Source: Eilatimonas milleporae
GTDB taxonomy: Bacteria > Pseudomonadota > Alphaproteobacteria > Sphingomonadales > Kordiimonadaceae
Assembly: GCF_003688555.1 (NCBI RefSeq)
Contig: NZ_REFR01000009.1
Span: 62,001 to 126,000 of the forward strand
DNA: 64,000 nt
Direction: 5' to 3'
Positions 47,745-56,545 of the stretch are shown here, piece after piece. The notes beneath the pieces are model-generated. The model did no database searches and was not told the origin of the DNA. It saw only the letters and a program-made list of their open reading frames with translations. A program made the translations under genes and the position numbers. Within the stretch, counting starts at the first letter, position 1; each line of letters opens with the position of its first letter.

Positions 47745-48490
47745 CCATGCGGATGCTGATCCTTCTTTTCATCGCATCTCTCATCGTGTTTCTCACCGTG
47801 CGCATGCCTGCGGGTCTTGCGGTCAGCGCCGCAGGCCTGACAGGCGACAATACCACCATACAGACGCGCGGAACCGTATGGCAGGGACAGGCCAGTATTG
47901 CACCGGGACCCGGCAGCGGGATGGCCGGCACAATGGGCGGTACGGTGTATTTCACTACCCGTATCCTGCCCCTGCTGACCCTGACATGGTCGGCGGACTG
48001 GCGGTACGAAGGCATGACGGTGACCGGCGACGGGCGCCTGTCCCGCGAGATCGACGGCGCCCTGTCCCTGAAGGATACCCGGATCCGTCTGACGCTCGAC
48101 CGGCTGCAAACGGGCCTTCCCCTGACGGGCGTTGTCGACATGGCAGTCCGGCATCTGCGTCTTGATGCCGATGGACGCTGCGTCACCGCCGAAGGAGATG
48201 CCCGCACAGATGCCCTTGCCCGCAGTTTCGAGGATATCGGCTGGCGGGCGCCCGTTCTGACCGGCCCGCTGGACTGTGTGGACGGACGGCCGGTCGCGCG
48301 GCTGACAGGACGGGACGGCATGGGGGATATCAGCGCGGAATGGACCCTTCCAGTCCCGGCAGGCGGCGGGCTGGCGGGCCGGGTTGACATGCGTGTCAAT
48401 ACGGACGCACCGACCATGGAATTCGCACTGCCGCGCCTGGGTTTCCGCCAAAGCGGCGATGGATATATATTGCGCCTGGAACAGGGCTAG
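47741..48490 (+). CDS. gspN: Type II secretion protein GspN
   Basis: This 249-residue accessory T2SS protein has one N-terminal transmembrane segment (MRMLILLFIASLIVFLTVRM) and a periplasmic beta-rich domain. The family pattern is visible in GTVWQGQASIAPG, LTLTWSADWRY and LTGPLDCVDGRPVARLTGRDG. GspN is absent from many T2SS but usual in this operon type. It is the last of the 12 gsp genes, and a small lipoprotein gene follows after nine bases. Confidence 0.85.
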   Translation: MTMRMLILLFIASLIVFLTVRMPAGLAVSAAGLTGDNTTIQTRGTVWQGQASIAPGPGSGMAGTMGGTVYFTTRILPLLTLTWSADWRYEGMTVTGDGRLSREIDGALSLKDTRIRLTLDRLQTGLPLTGVVDMAVRHLRLDADGRCVTAEGDARTDALARSFEDIGWRAPVLTGPLDCVDGRPVARLTGRDGMGDISAEWTLPVPAGGGLAGRVDMRVNTDAPTMEFALPRLGFRQSGDGYILRLEQG

Positions 48491-48499
48491 GATAGGGGC

Positions 48500-49021
48500 A
48501 TGAAAATGCGCGATCCGTTTTTTTGTCTTTTCATCCTTCTGGTCTTGTTGACGGGTGCCTGCTCAACGACAACGGGCCAGGGCGGCCCGTCTGATACCGG
48601 CCAAAACCGTCCCTCCGTCCCCACACCGCCCATAAGCCCGGACGAGACCCTTCTAAACCGTCTGGGCACACTGCCGCCCCAGCCGCTGGCCCGCGGACAA
48701 TGCGGCCTGTTTCTGTGGGCACGGCGCCCTCAGCGCAGTCTCGTTCTGTTTATCAACGGATCGGAACAGCATGCACGCCTGCGCCTGGACGGCGCATTGG
48801 TCAATGCCCGGCGCACGGCCGCCGCCGGCGACCAGGTTTACGGCCTGTTTCCGGAACAGATTTTTGTAATCGAGGACCTGACGATCCGCCTGCATTTCGA
48901 GGCAGAAAGACGGGACGGTTTCACCGATGGTGCCGTTATCCCCCGCGCCACCCTGTCGGTCGAGGATGCCACGAACTGGGAAGTGATCATGCCGGCGGCA
49001 GGTCTGATCGGCTGTCAGTAA
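48500..49021 (+). CDS. Small lipoprotein at the end of the gsp operon
   Basis: This 173-residue protein has the lipobox LLTGAC at about residues 16-21 and a Ser/Thr/Pro-rich linker. The rest is a compact beta-rich domain with a cysteine near its start (ARGQCGLFLWARR) and one at the end (IGCQ), which could form a disulfide. I do not recognise the family. Its position directly after gspN, nine bases away, suggests a T2SS role, perhaps as a pilotin or stabiliser for the GspD secretin. That is inference from context only. Confidence 0.8.
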   Translation: MKMRDPFFCLFILLVLLTGACSTTTGQGGPSDTGQNRPSVPTPPISPDETLLNRLGTLPPQPLARGQCGLFLWARRPQRSLVLFINGSEQHARLRLDGALVNARRTAAAGDQVYGLFPEQIFVIEDLTIRLHFEAERRDGFTDGAVIPRATLSVEDATNWEVIMPAAGLIGCQ

Positions 49022-49040
49022 GCCCCGGTTCTGCTATCGC

Positions 49041-49074
49041 GCAGTCCGGTCTGCAACTTCAACTGCCGGACTGC
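49041..49074. terminator. Stem-loop between gsp operon and convergent epimerase gene
   Basis: Arms gcagtccgg (49041-49049) and ccggactgc (49066-49074) pair perfectly over nine bases with a 16-base loop. It sits in the short gap between the two convergent stop codons and overlaps the last epimerase codons. No long T-run follows, so it may act as a modest bidirectional terminator. Confidence 0.5.
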
Positions 49075-50042
49075 CTGTTGTGATGGCGGTCGATTTCACC
49101 CTTGATCCAGCGATACGTGGTTTCCATCCCTTCCAGCAAAGGCCGTGACGGCGTCCAGCCAAGTTTTTCACCGATCAGCCTGTTGTCCGAGTTCCGGCCG
49201 CGTACACCCAAAGGGCCCGGAACATTCCTGATAGCGACATTTTTACCCGAAATATCGATCACCATCCGCGCCAACTGGTTGATGGTCACCATTTCCTCGG
49301 AACCGATATTGACCGGCCCGGCAAAATCGGAACGGGTCAGGCGCAGTGTCCCTTCGATACATTCATCGATGTAAAGGAAAGAGCGGGTCTGCTGACCGTC
49401 GCCCCAAACCTCTATGTCGCCGCCGTCACCGGCCAGCGCAACCTTGCGGCACATGGCCGCGGGGGCTTTTTCCTTGCCCCCGTCCCAAGTGCCTTCCGGG
49501 CCGAAAATATTATGATAACGCGCCACCCGGCACTGCATGCCGTAATTCCGGTTATAAGCAAGATACAGACGCTCGGAAAAAAGCTTTTCCCAACCATACT
49601 CACTGTCCGGGTTGGCCGGGTAGGCGGAATCTTCGGCACAGTTCGGGTTGTCAGGATCTTCCTGATTATGTTCCGGATACATGCAGGCCGACGAGGAATA
49701 GAAAATCCGCTTTATGTTACGCTTGTGACAGGCGTCCAGCACATTCAGATTGATCGTTGCGGAATTGTGCATGACATTGGCATCATTCTCGCCAGTGAAA
49801 ATATACCCTGCCCCGCCCATGTCGGCCGCCAGTTGATAGACTTCATCAAAGCGGCGGTCGATCACAGTGCGCACGATGGTCTGATCCCGCAGATCACCGA
49901 TGACAAAATCGTCGGCTTCGGTCTCGGCGTGTTCGTTGAACTTAAGATCGACCCCGCGCACCCAGAAGCCTTCGCGCTTCAGCCGTTTGACAAGATGACC
50001 GCCGATAAAACCACCGGCACCGCATACCAACGCAGTTTTCAT
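49059..50042 (-). CDS. GDP-mannose 3,5-epimerase-like SDR
   Basis: This 327-residue extended short-chain dehydrogenase closely resembles plant GDP-mannose 3,5-epimerase (GME), which makes GDP-L-galactose and GDP-L-gulose from GDP-mannose. The Rossmann motif is VCGAGGFIGGHL. The residues matching the Arabidopsis catalytic set occur at one constant offset of 25: Cys120 (SSSACMYP), Tyr149 and Lys153 (EYGWEK), Lys192 (KEKAPAAMCRK) and Arg281 (GVRGRNSDN). Other shared blocks are AADMGGAG, QTRSFLYIDECIEG and GSEEMVTINQLA. It stands alone, without glycosyltransferase genes beside it. A bacterial role in surface polysaccharide or L-galactose metabolism is plausible but not shown. Confidence 0.9.
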   Translation of the reverse strand: MKTALVCGAGGFIGGHLVKRLKREGFWVRGVDLKFNEHAETEADDFVIGDLRDQTIVRTVIDRRFDEVYQLAADMGGAGYIFTGENDANVMHNSATINLNVLDACHKRNIKRIFYSSSACMYPEHNQEDPDNPNCAEDSAYPANPDSEYGWEKLFSERLYLAYNRNYGMQCRVARYHNIFGPEGTWDGGKEKAPAAMCRKVALAGDGGDIEVWGDGQQTRSFLYIDECIEGTLRLTRSDFAGPVNIGSEEMVTINQLARMVIDISGKNVAIRNVPGPLGVRGRNSDNRLIGEKLGWTPSRPLLEGMETTYRWIKGEIDRHHNRQSGS

Positions 50043-50060
50043 GATCCCCCCAATCGCCGT

Positions 50061-50462
50061 TTACGGACTGCAAATGCCCCGATGATTCCGGATATAAGCC
50101 TGGGCAATGTCCTCATGAGAAACCACGCCCGGACACAGATAAACATCAAATTTTCGTTCAATAAAATGATAACTATGCCGATTTGAAAGACTTCGCCAGC
50201 CAAGCACGCATTTAATGACACCGGATTTGCGAAAAGGAAAACCGGTAGACCGCATACCGGAAAGAAGAGCAGAGAACCGGCGCCATGCCATCCGCTTCAA
50301 GGGACCGAACAGCCTGTCATAATATAGAAGATGCGCACTCCCGCAGGGAAAACATGACCGAATACTCACATAAAAATCCCTGGTGACGGTGTAATGATCC
50401 GATTTCAGGGCAACACGTGGCTCCGAAAAAACCCGGTGATTTTCAGACATAGCTTTCGCCAT
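50061..50462 (-). CDS. Doubtful small ORF, unknown
   Basis: A frame of about 133 codons starts MAKAMSENHRVF and runs without stops toward the epimerase gene. It has no recognised motif or family. Third codon positions are much less GC-rich than in neighbouring genes, so it could be an acquired gene or only chance. Cysteine and aromatic residues are rather frequent. I list it because nothing else fills the gap. Confidence 0.25.
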   Translation of the reverse strand: MAKAMSENHRVFSEPRVALKSDHYTVTRDFYVSIRSCFPCGSAHLLYYDRLFGPLKRMAWRRFSALLSGMRSTGFPFRKSGVIKCVLGWRSLSNRHSYHFIERKFDVYLCPGVVSHEDIAQAYIRNHRGICSP

Positions 50463-50532
50463 TTTGCAAAATATTGGACAAAATTGCCCATATATACGGC
50501 ACAGGCTGATGTTATGATCAGTCAACCCCGCC

Positions 50533-50538
50533 TATAAT
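50533..50538 (+). promoter_or_regulatory. Consensus -10 hexamer ahead of the CheB-CheR-kinase gene
   Basis: TATAAT matches the sigma-70 -10 box exactly, about 73 bases upstream of the ATG at 50611. The best -35 region (near 50510-50515, tgttat) is weak, so this is a candidate only. Confidence 0.4.
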
Positions 50539-50610
50539 ACTGTCCTCTTATTGAATGCACAGTGGGGCATAGTGCGTTGTTATACCCCCAGGCAGCCAGT
50601 GGAAGTGCAT

Positions 50611-53600
50611 ATGGGTCTTGTCGTTGCCGGTATCGGTGCCTCGGCCGGTGGTCTGGAAGCGCTGCGGACATTCGTGGCCAACCTTGCCCCGACAGGCCGT
50701 ATTGCCTATGTGGTGGCGCAGCATCTGAGCCCGAACCATAACAGCATATTGACCAAACTGCTGGCAGGCGAATGCGCCCTGCCGGTTATCGAGGCCGAAG
50801 ATGGCCTAAAACTGCAGCCGGATGTCATCCATGTCACCCCACCCAATGTGGATGTCTTCATGGACGAGGACGAAACCCTGATGCTGCGCCCGACGGACCA
50901 TGGCCGGCCACCGCATCCCAGTATCGATCATTTCTTTTCATCCCTGTCGGAACTCAAGAAGACGGAGGCCATCGGCATTATCCTGTCCGGCACCGGCAGC
51001 GATGGGACGTTCGGCTGCGAGTGCATCAAGAAATTCGGCGGTATCACATTGGCCCAGGATGACATGTCAGCCAAATACAACGCCATGCCTCACGCGGCGG
51101 TGACGGCGGGTGTCATCGATACCGTCTGCGGGCCGGGGGAAATGTTCGAAGCCCTGTGCCAAAAAATGAACATCGACCGGCCGTCGGACACCGCCTTACC
51201 GGATATCGATGAAGATATCGTGCAGGAGATCATCGCCCTCCTCGCCGACAATATGCTGATTGATGTCAGCCAGTATAAGACGGGCACCATCTACCGGCGG
51301 CTCAGCATGCGGGTCAAACAGACAAAATCATCGGATGCGCGCGCCTATCTTGCCATGCTGAAACAAAACAAGGCGGAACTGGAGAAACTGCGGGACGCAC
51401 TCCTGATTGCGGTAACATCTTTTTTTCGGGACCGGGAGGTCTGGCAGGCCTTTGAAAGCCAGCTTAGCAATTATCTGACCCGTCAGGGGGCGCTCACCTC
51501 TTTTCGCGCCTGGGTGCCCGGATGCGCAACCGGCGAAGAAGCCTATACATTGGCCATCATCCTGCTGGAAATGCTGGGGGACTCGGCACGATCCATCGTC
51601 ATTCAGATTTTTGCGACGGACCTTGACGGAAGTTCCATCGAAACCGCGCGCAGCGGACTTTACGGCGAAGAGGCCATCGCCAATATCCCACCCTGCCTCA
51701 TCGAGAAATACTTTGTGCGCGAAAGGGATATGTACCGGGTCAACAACCGGTTGAGGGAACTGTGTATCTTTGCACGGCATGATCTGGTCCGCAGCCCGCC
51801 CTTCATGCACATTGATGTCGTCACGTGCCGTAACCTGCTGATCTATTTTGATGACGATCTCCAGAAAACAGCCTTTAAAATCTTCCACGCGGCGCTCAGG
51901 CATAATGGTCTGCTGATGCTGGGCAAGGCAGAAACGGCGACACGCGGGAAAGACCTGTTTCGCGAAGTGGACCGGAAACATCATGTCTATGCCGCCCGTG
52001 ACGTGGCAGCGGGCAGACCGCCTTTCGTCTTTGGGCGGCCTGTTGTTCAAACAGCCGCCCAGCCCAGCCGGAAAACGGCAAAGCAGCAAAAGCCAAGTGA
52101 TATCCTTCACAAGGCCCTGGCCGAACATTGCGCGCCTCCAGCCGCCCTTGTGGATGAAAACTTCAACCTGCTGGCCACGTCGGGCCGCATAGCCGATTTT
52201 CTGAAGTTTGCAACCGGCGAAACCACGATGGATCTGATCGCCCTGCTGCCGCGGGAAACCGCCCCGCGCATTCGGGCCCTGCTTCACAAAGCGACAAGCA
52301 GCGTGACACGCTGCTCAACCCGCTTCCGCAATATCGAACTGTGGCAACACGGGGAAACCCTCGTCGATGCCATTCCCCTTGCCAGTGCGCCGGGCCTGCC
52401 TGTCAGAGTTATGATCGTCTTCCATCCGGTTCATGCCGAAGATACCGCGCACGGCGGCGATGGACACAGTTCTGATCCAACCGGCACGGACGGCGGCCGG
52501 CATATCGATATCGCCCACGTCAGTGAGCTTGAGAAAGACCTGGCACTGACGCAGGAACACCTCCAGACCGTGGTCGAGGAATTGGAGATTTCCAACGAAG
52601 AACTTCAAACGATGAATGAAGAGCTGCAATCCGCCAATGAGGAATTGCAGGCCTCCAACGAACAGTTGGAAACATCCAATGAAGAACTGCAGTCCTCGAA
52701 CGAGGAACTTGTCACCGTCAATGATGAACTGGAACGCAAATCGGAAGACCTGTCCGCCGCCCTGAATGAACATGAAGCCATCCTGGAAACGGTGGGAGCA
52801 CCGATGCTGTTGCTGGATGGAAGGCGTGCGCTCATACGTGCCAACAGTGAGGCCATCGCCATCATGGAAGGCGGTAGTGACAACCTGAAACGCTATATCG
52901 ACGAAGTTGATTTCATGCTGCCCATGCCGGATCTCAGCGCCATGCTGATGAAAGCCGGCAGCGCGGGCGAAGCCCCTTACGACATGGTGATGCACCCTGA
53001 CGGCGCCCATTATCTGCTACGGGTAAAACATATCGCGAAATCATCGTCCGGCGCCGCCTATCTGATCGCATTCCAGAACCAAACGGAACTGGTCGCCATT
53101 CAGGACGAATTGCGGCGTAAACAGAAAATGCTTCGGGTATCGAACCAGCGGCTGAATGCGGTCATCAACAGCCTGGCGGCCCATATTGCCGTAATCGACA
53201 GTGACGGCACCATCATTCAGGTGAATGAGCGCTGGCGCCAGTTTGGCGAACTGAACGGGTATGCAGGCGGTGATTTCGGGATTGGACGCAATTATCTGAA
53301 TTTATGCAATGAAGCGACCGGGGCCTGCTCCGAGGAAGCCGATGAGGTGGCGCGCGGACTGATCGACATTCTCGGCGGCAAACGCACGGAATTCCGCCTG
53401 GAATACCCCTGCCATTCCCCATATGCGAAACAGTGGTATGAATGCATTGCCTGTGCCACCCCTCTTGGCGTCGAAACGGGAGCCGTTATCATGCATGTGG
53501 ATATAACGGAGCGTAAACTCGCCGAACTGGCCCTGCAGGATGCATTGGAACAAGCCGAACAGGCGGAACGGACCAAAACCACTTTTGTCGCCACGATGAG

Positions 53601-54369
53601 CCATGAACTGCGCACCCCCCTTAATGCGGTGATCGGCTATGCGGAAATATTGCGGCAATCCGAACTGACCCCCGAACAGGGCGAAAAAGTCGATATCATT
53701 AAACGATCAGGCCAGGCACTGGCGGCTCTCGTCGAAGACATACTGGAACTGTCCAACAATGAACTGACGACCGATGGCGCCGAACTGAATGAAATCGATC
53801 TGAGAAATATCATCTCCGATATCCGGGACTTTTTCTCTTCACGGGCAAAGGCACGGCATAATCAGATTGCTGTCCGGATATCGAAAGACATTCCAGAAAC
53901 ACTGTATGGTGACATGCGGCGGATCCGGCAGGTTCTGCTCAGCCTGATCGGTAATGCGCTGAAATTCACCGAAGGCGGCAAGGTCACTGTGGCTGCCGGG
54001 TTTACACCTGATATACCACAAGAAGCCTGCTGGATACGGCTGAGCGTGTCGGATACAGGTATCGGTATCCCGGAATCAGACCATGAACGGATTTTCGACC
54101 CCTTTGTCCAACTGCATTCCCACATGGCACGGGACCATGGCGGCGCCGGTCTTGGATTGACCATAAGCCGAAAGTTCATCACTCAGATGGGCGGTAGGAT
54201 CAGCCTGGACAGCCGTCTGGGCGAAGGCACTCGGATCACTGTCGACCTGCCCCTCTTTGAGCCGCATGTTCTGACCGGTAATTCACCGGCCCTGCCACTG
54301 GACTGGGATGTCAAGCAGTCCAAGCACACCGTCCGTAAACCTTTACAGCGGCAGAAGAAAAAAGCCTGA
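50611..54369 (+). CDS. CheB-CheR-PAS-histidine kinase fusion protein
   Basis: This 1252-residue soluble protein joins several signalling modules. First is a CheB methylesterase domain (about 1-185) with GIGASAGG, AQHLSPNH and the catalytic aspartate in GTGSDGTFG. Next is a CheR methyltransferase domain (about 195-460) with FFRDREVW, VPGCATGEEAYTLAI and VTCRNLLIYFD. A heptad coiled coil of repeated NEELQ units spans about 635-720. Two PAS domains follow, then HisKA (TMSHELRTPLNAVIGY) and HATPase_c (NALKFTEGG, DTGIGIPES, GGAGLGLTISRKF). There is no receiver domain, so a separate response regulator is needed. The ATG at 50611 has GGAAG ahead of it. No che operon lies nearby. Confidence 0.92.
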   Translation: MGLVVAGIGASAGGLEALRTFVANLAPTGRIAYVVAQHLSPNHNSILTKLLAGECALPVIEAEDGLKLQPDVIHVTPPNVDVFMDEDETLMLRPTDHGRPPHPSIDHFFSSLSELKKTEAIGIILSGTGSDGTFGCECIKKFGGITLAQDDMSAKYNAMPHAAVTAGVIDTVCGPGEMFEALCQKMNIDRPSDTALPDIDEDIVQEIIALLADNMLIDVSQYKTGTIYRRLSMRVKQTKSSDARAYLAMLKQNKAELEKLRDALLIAVTSFFRDREVWQAFESQLSNYLTRQGALTSFRAWVPGCATGEEAYTLAIILLEMLGDSARSIVIQIFATDLDGSSIETARSGLYGEEAIANIPPCLIEKYFVRERDMYRVNNRLRELCIFARHDLVRSPPFMHIDVVTCRNLLIYFDDDLQKTAFKIFHAALRHNGLLMLGKAETATRGKDLFREVDRKHHVYAARDVAAGRPPFVFGRPVVQTAAQPSRKTAKQQKPSDILHKALAEHCAPPAALVDENFNLLATSGRIADFLKFATGETTMDLIALLPRETAPRIRALLHKATSSVTRCSTRFRNIELWQHGETLVDAIPLASAPGLPVRVMIVFHPVHAEDTAHGGDGHSSDPTGTDGGRHIDIAHVSELEKDLALTQEHLQTVVEELEISNEELQTMNEELQSANEELQASNEQLETSNEELQSSNEELVTVNDELERKSEDLSAALNEHEAILETVGAPMLLLDGRRALIRANSEAIAIMEGGSDNLKRYIDEVDFMLPMPDLSAMLMKAGSAGEAPYDMVMHPDGAHYLLRVKHIAKSSSGAAYLIAFQNQTELVAIQDELRRKQKMLRVSNQRLNAVINSLAAHIAVIDSDGTIIQVNERWRQFGELNGYAGGDFGIGRNYLNLCNEATGACSEEADEVARGLIDILGGKRTEFRLEYPCHSPYAKQWYECIACATPLGVETGAVIMHVDITERKLAELALQDALEQAEQAERTKTTFVATMSHELRTPLNAVIGYAEILRQSELTPEQGEKVDIIKRSGQALAALVEDILELSNNELTTDGAELNEIDLRNIISDIRDFFSSRAKARHNQIAVRISKDIPETLYGDMRRIRQVLLSLIGNALKFTEGGKVTVAAGFTPDIPQEACWIRLSVSDTGIGIPESDHERIFDPFVQLHSHMARDHGGAGLGLTISRKFITQMGGRISLDSRLGEGTRITVDLPLFEPHVLTGNSPALPLDWDVKQSKHTVRKPLQRQKKKA

Positions 54370-54425
54370 TCCCTAGTGGACCAATTCCCCCAAAGGCCAA
54401 TGCGGCACACGACAGTCAGGATCAT

Positions 54426-54755
54426 TCAGATACGCGGTTTCCCACCGCGCACGTGATTGTCGAGCGAGGCAATATCGATGAAACGCTCGATGATGGACAT
54501 ACGAGCCGCCTTCGGTTTTGAACTGTCCCGCCGCTGGCACCGGGCAGTCTGCATTTCGCGAAGGGCGTGACATTCTTCAAGGAGACGGCGAAATTCCGAA
54601 TTGTCGGGAGATGCCCGACCGCTGAGGATAAAGACTTTGATCCGCTCAACCAAGTCATGCATGCGCGCGTCAGCCTCCTTTTCGTCCGGAGGCAAGACCG
54701 GATTATCGTTCCCAGATTGAGACACCGTCCGAACCATGCGGCAATCCGTATTCAT
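54426..54755 (-). CDS. Small hypothetical protein
   Basis: This 109-residue, highly charged protein starts MNTDCRMVRTVSQSG. A helical middle part (EKEADARMHDLVERIKVFILSG, EFRRLLEECHALREMQTARC) is followed by a basic, apparently flexible tail ending in HVRGGKPRI. I recognise no family. It lies 84 bases beyond the XRE regulator gene on the same strand, so it may belong to the same transcript. It has no signal peptide and no membrane segment. Confidence 0.55.
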   Translation of the reverse strand: MNTDCRMVRTVSQSGNDNPVLPPDEKEADARMHDLVERIKVFILSGRASPDNSEFRRLLEECHALREMQTARCQRRDSSKPKAARMSIIERFIDIASLDNHVRGGKPRI

Positions 54756-54839
54756 TGACAGATTCAGGCAATACTGGCGGCGCGGTAAAATCAGACGGTT
54801 TATCAAGGGGAGAGGCGAAGCCCCTCATGAAAGCATCAG

Positions 54840-55322
54840 TCAGCCATGTCTGCTTTCAATCTCACCCCTCAGGAACGAGGTGGTAATAGCCTTGACGGCA
54901 TCCACCATTTTCATCTGGTCCTCGGAATCCATTCCTTCGACAATGGCAATAAATTCCTGCACGGATGACAGACTGGCAACCTTGTCCATGATGCCTGCCA
55001 TATAGGAAGACACCTGAGGATCACACTTCCTGAAGGCACGAACGAGATTTCTCTCTTCCATTGTCAGAGTCGTTGTGTCTGCTTTTTTAGCACTACCGAC
55101 AATAGAATTGTCCAATAACTCTACAATGTCAACTCTGTAACGTGCCGCAATTACAGACAAAAGGTCAACGGTGCAGGGCCGGTCGCCCGTCTCTATATCG
55201 AGCAGGGAACGATAATTAATACCCAGTTCCTCAGCGAGTTGCTGTGCAGTTTCGCCATTTTTTTCCCGTACTTCTCTAATATAGACAGGGATGCGGGGAA
55301 GTTGATTGATCTGAAAACGCAT
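54840..55322 (-). CDS. XRE-family helix-turn-helix regulator
   Basis: This 160-residue DNA-binding protein has a Cro/CI-type HTH at about residues 15-65 (VREKNGETAQQLAEELGINYRSLLDIETGDR). An acidic, helical C-terminal region (MEERNLVRAFRKCDPQVSSYMAGIMDKVASL, FIAIVEGMDSEDQMKMVDAVKAI) may mediate dimerisation. The upstream 150 bases are very AT-rich and contain the palindrome ATTTAAAT (55348-55355), so an autoregulatory operator is plausible. It lies between the ParB-like gene and a small unknown gene. Confidence 0.85.
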   Translation of the reverse strand: MRFQINQLPRIPVYIREVREKNGETAQQLAEELGINYRSLLDIETGDRPCTVDLLSVIAARYRVDIVELLDNSIVGSAKKADTTTLTMEERNLVRAFRKCDPQVSSYMAGIMDKVASLSSVQEFIAIVEGMDSEDQMKMVDAVKAITTSFLRGEIESRHG

Positions 55323-55567
55323 TGACTATAAATCCTTCATTACACATATTTAAATGTACAATAATATGCCATTAATAGCCGATGACTTTTTAAAGGCATC
55401 ATATATATTTTAGCAAAATGCAAACAAAAATTAAGACTCAACTTTCAAGAAAAAAATATCGACAATACTTGAAATGAGTTTTCCGATGGTGTCCGGGTAC
55501 GACGCAGCGGTCAAAGCGCGGAGAACCGGCGCTTCGCTGGAATGTCAGATCAAGCAGATGAGGAATG
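55323..55567. other. AT-rich intergenic region upstream of the XRE gene
   Basis: Two consecutive 60-base stretches (55321-55380 and 55381-55440) contain only 15 G or C each, far below the surrounding genes. The region probably holds the XRE promoter and operator. No gene is seen. Confidence 0.5.
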
Positions 55568-56545
55568 TCAGCTAGAGGGCTCTTGCAAAAGCTGTGTTTT
55601 GCCGGATGCATAGACGTAGATTGTGGTCAAGGGACGGCGTTTAAGCGAATGAGACGCAGTGTATTTGTACAATCTTTTATTGCATGCATGACGCTGCCGG
55701 GCCCAGGCACGTCCCTGCCCTTCACGGACAACAATGACATCATTGCCGCCGTCCCGTTTGAGACGACGGGCAAGATCGTTGATGGCCGTGTTCTGCAAAC
55801 GCCAGAACTGTGCCGTATCCTGAAGAACCAGGGCACAGTCATCCAAGGACGCATCGGGCGCGGCCGGACCTGCATATTCCGACAATTCAAAAAGTACATA
55901 TCGCGACAGAGGTTGCTCCGCCGCATAATGATTCCGTATGCCGATAGAAGAATAGGCCCAGCTTTCGCCACGACAGAGTGACCGGGCCCATGCCCGGATC
56001 TGCGCAGGCACAAGCGTTGTCAAGGCTTCCGCCAGGTCGCGGTCAAGACCATGATCACGGATCAGAGCATGGACTTCAATATCCAGCCCGCCAACAGCGA
56101 CCATGGTCAGGATCTGACGTGCCGTCATGCTCAAAGCACAGGACAATCCACTGACGGAGACACCGGTCATGACCAGACCATGCAAACTGCGGCAGCGCAG
56201 AATGTATTCACCCCGCCGGGCAGATCCGGCCAGCGATTTGATATATTCCATGAGACCGTCGGGGCTTTCGAGGCCAATATCGCATTCCGTATAAGCGATA
56301 TCGGGCGCACACTCGGGGTCCGGAAAACATCTTTTCAATGCCTTAAGGCGCTGGTAACCATCCACCAACAGGGGCACACCATTCACATTGGTGATCCGCA
56401 ACGGACCACCATAGACTTCAAACGGTTTTTTCTGGTCAAGGGCACGGCGCAAACGGGAAACGAGGAATTGAAAACGATCACCGTCTTCAATAACCGATAT
56501 GGCCGGATCGGCAAAATAGTCGTAAACATTAAGACAATCAGCCAA
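55568..56545 (-). CDS. Divergent ParB-like protein
   Basis: This 325-residue protein is only partly recognisable. Residues about 35-80 (RALDQKKPFEVYGGPLRITNVNGVPLLVDGYQRLKALKRCF) resemble the ParB/Srx N-terminal fold, with VDGYQRLKAL matching the conserved GxxR box. A possible HTH occurs about residues 130-160 (VSVSGLSCALSMTARQILTM). The C-terminal half is unknown and ends in a basic tail. It is not next to parA or to an origin, so a plasmid-type partition role is unlikely from context. AT-rich DNA lies on both sides, suggesting acquisition. Confidence 0.55.
   Translation of the reverse strand: MADCLNVYDYFADPAISVIEDGDRFQFLVSRLRRALDQKKPFEVYGGPLRITNVNGVPLLVDGYQRLKALKRCFPDPECAPDIAYTECDIGLESPDGLMEYIKSLAGSARRGEYILRCRSLHGLVMTGVSVSGLSCALSMTARQILTMVAVGGLDIEVHALIRDHGLDRDLAEALTTLVPAQIRAWARSLCRGESWAYSSIGIRNHYAAEQPLSRYVLFELSEYAGPAAPDASLDDCALVLQDTAQFWRLQNTAINDLARRLKRDGGNDVIVVREGQGRAWARQRHACNKRLYKYTASHSLKRRPLTTIYVYASGKTQLLQEPSS

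Larger units (their letters stand above)
50043..50610. other. Intergenic region, possibly holding a small gene
   Basis: These 568 bases separate the divergent epimerase and CheB-CheR-kinase genes. The right end has a consensus -10 hexamer. A minus-strand frame (50061-50462) is listed separately with low confidence. No recognisable repeat or RNA was seen. Confidence 0.4.
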
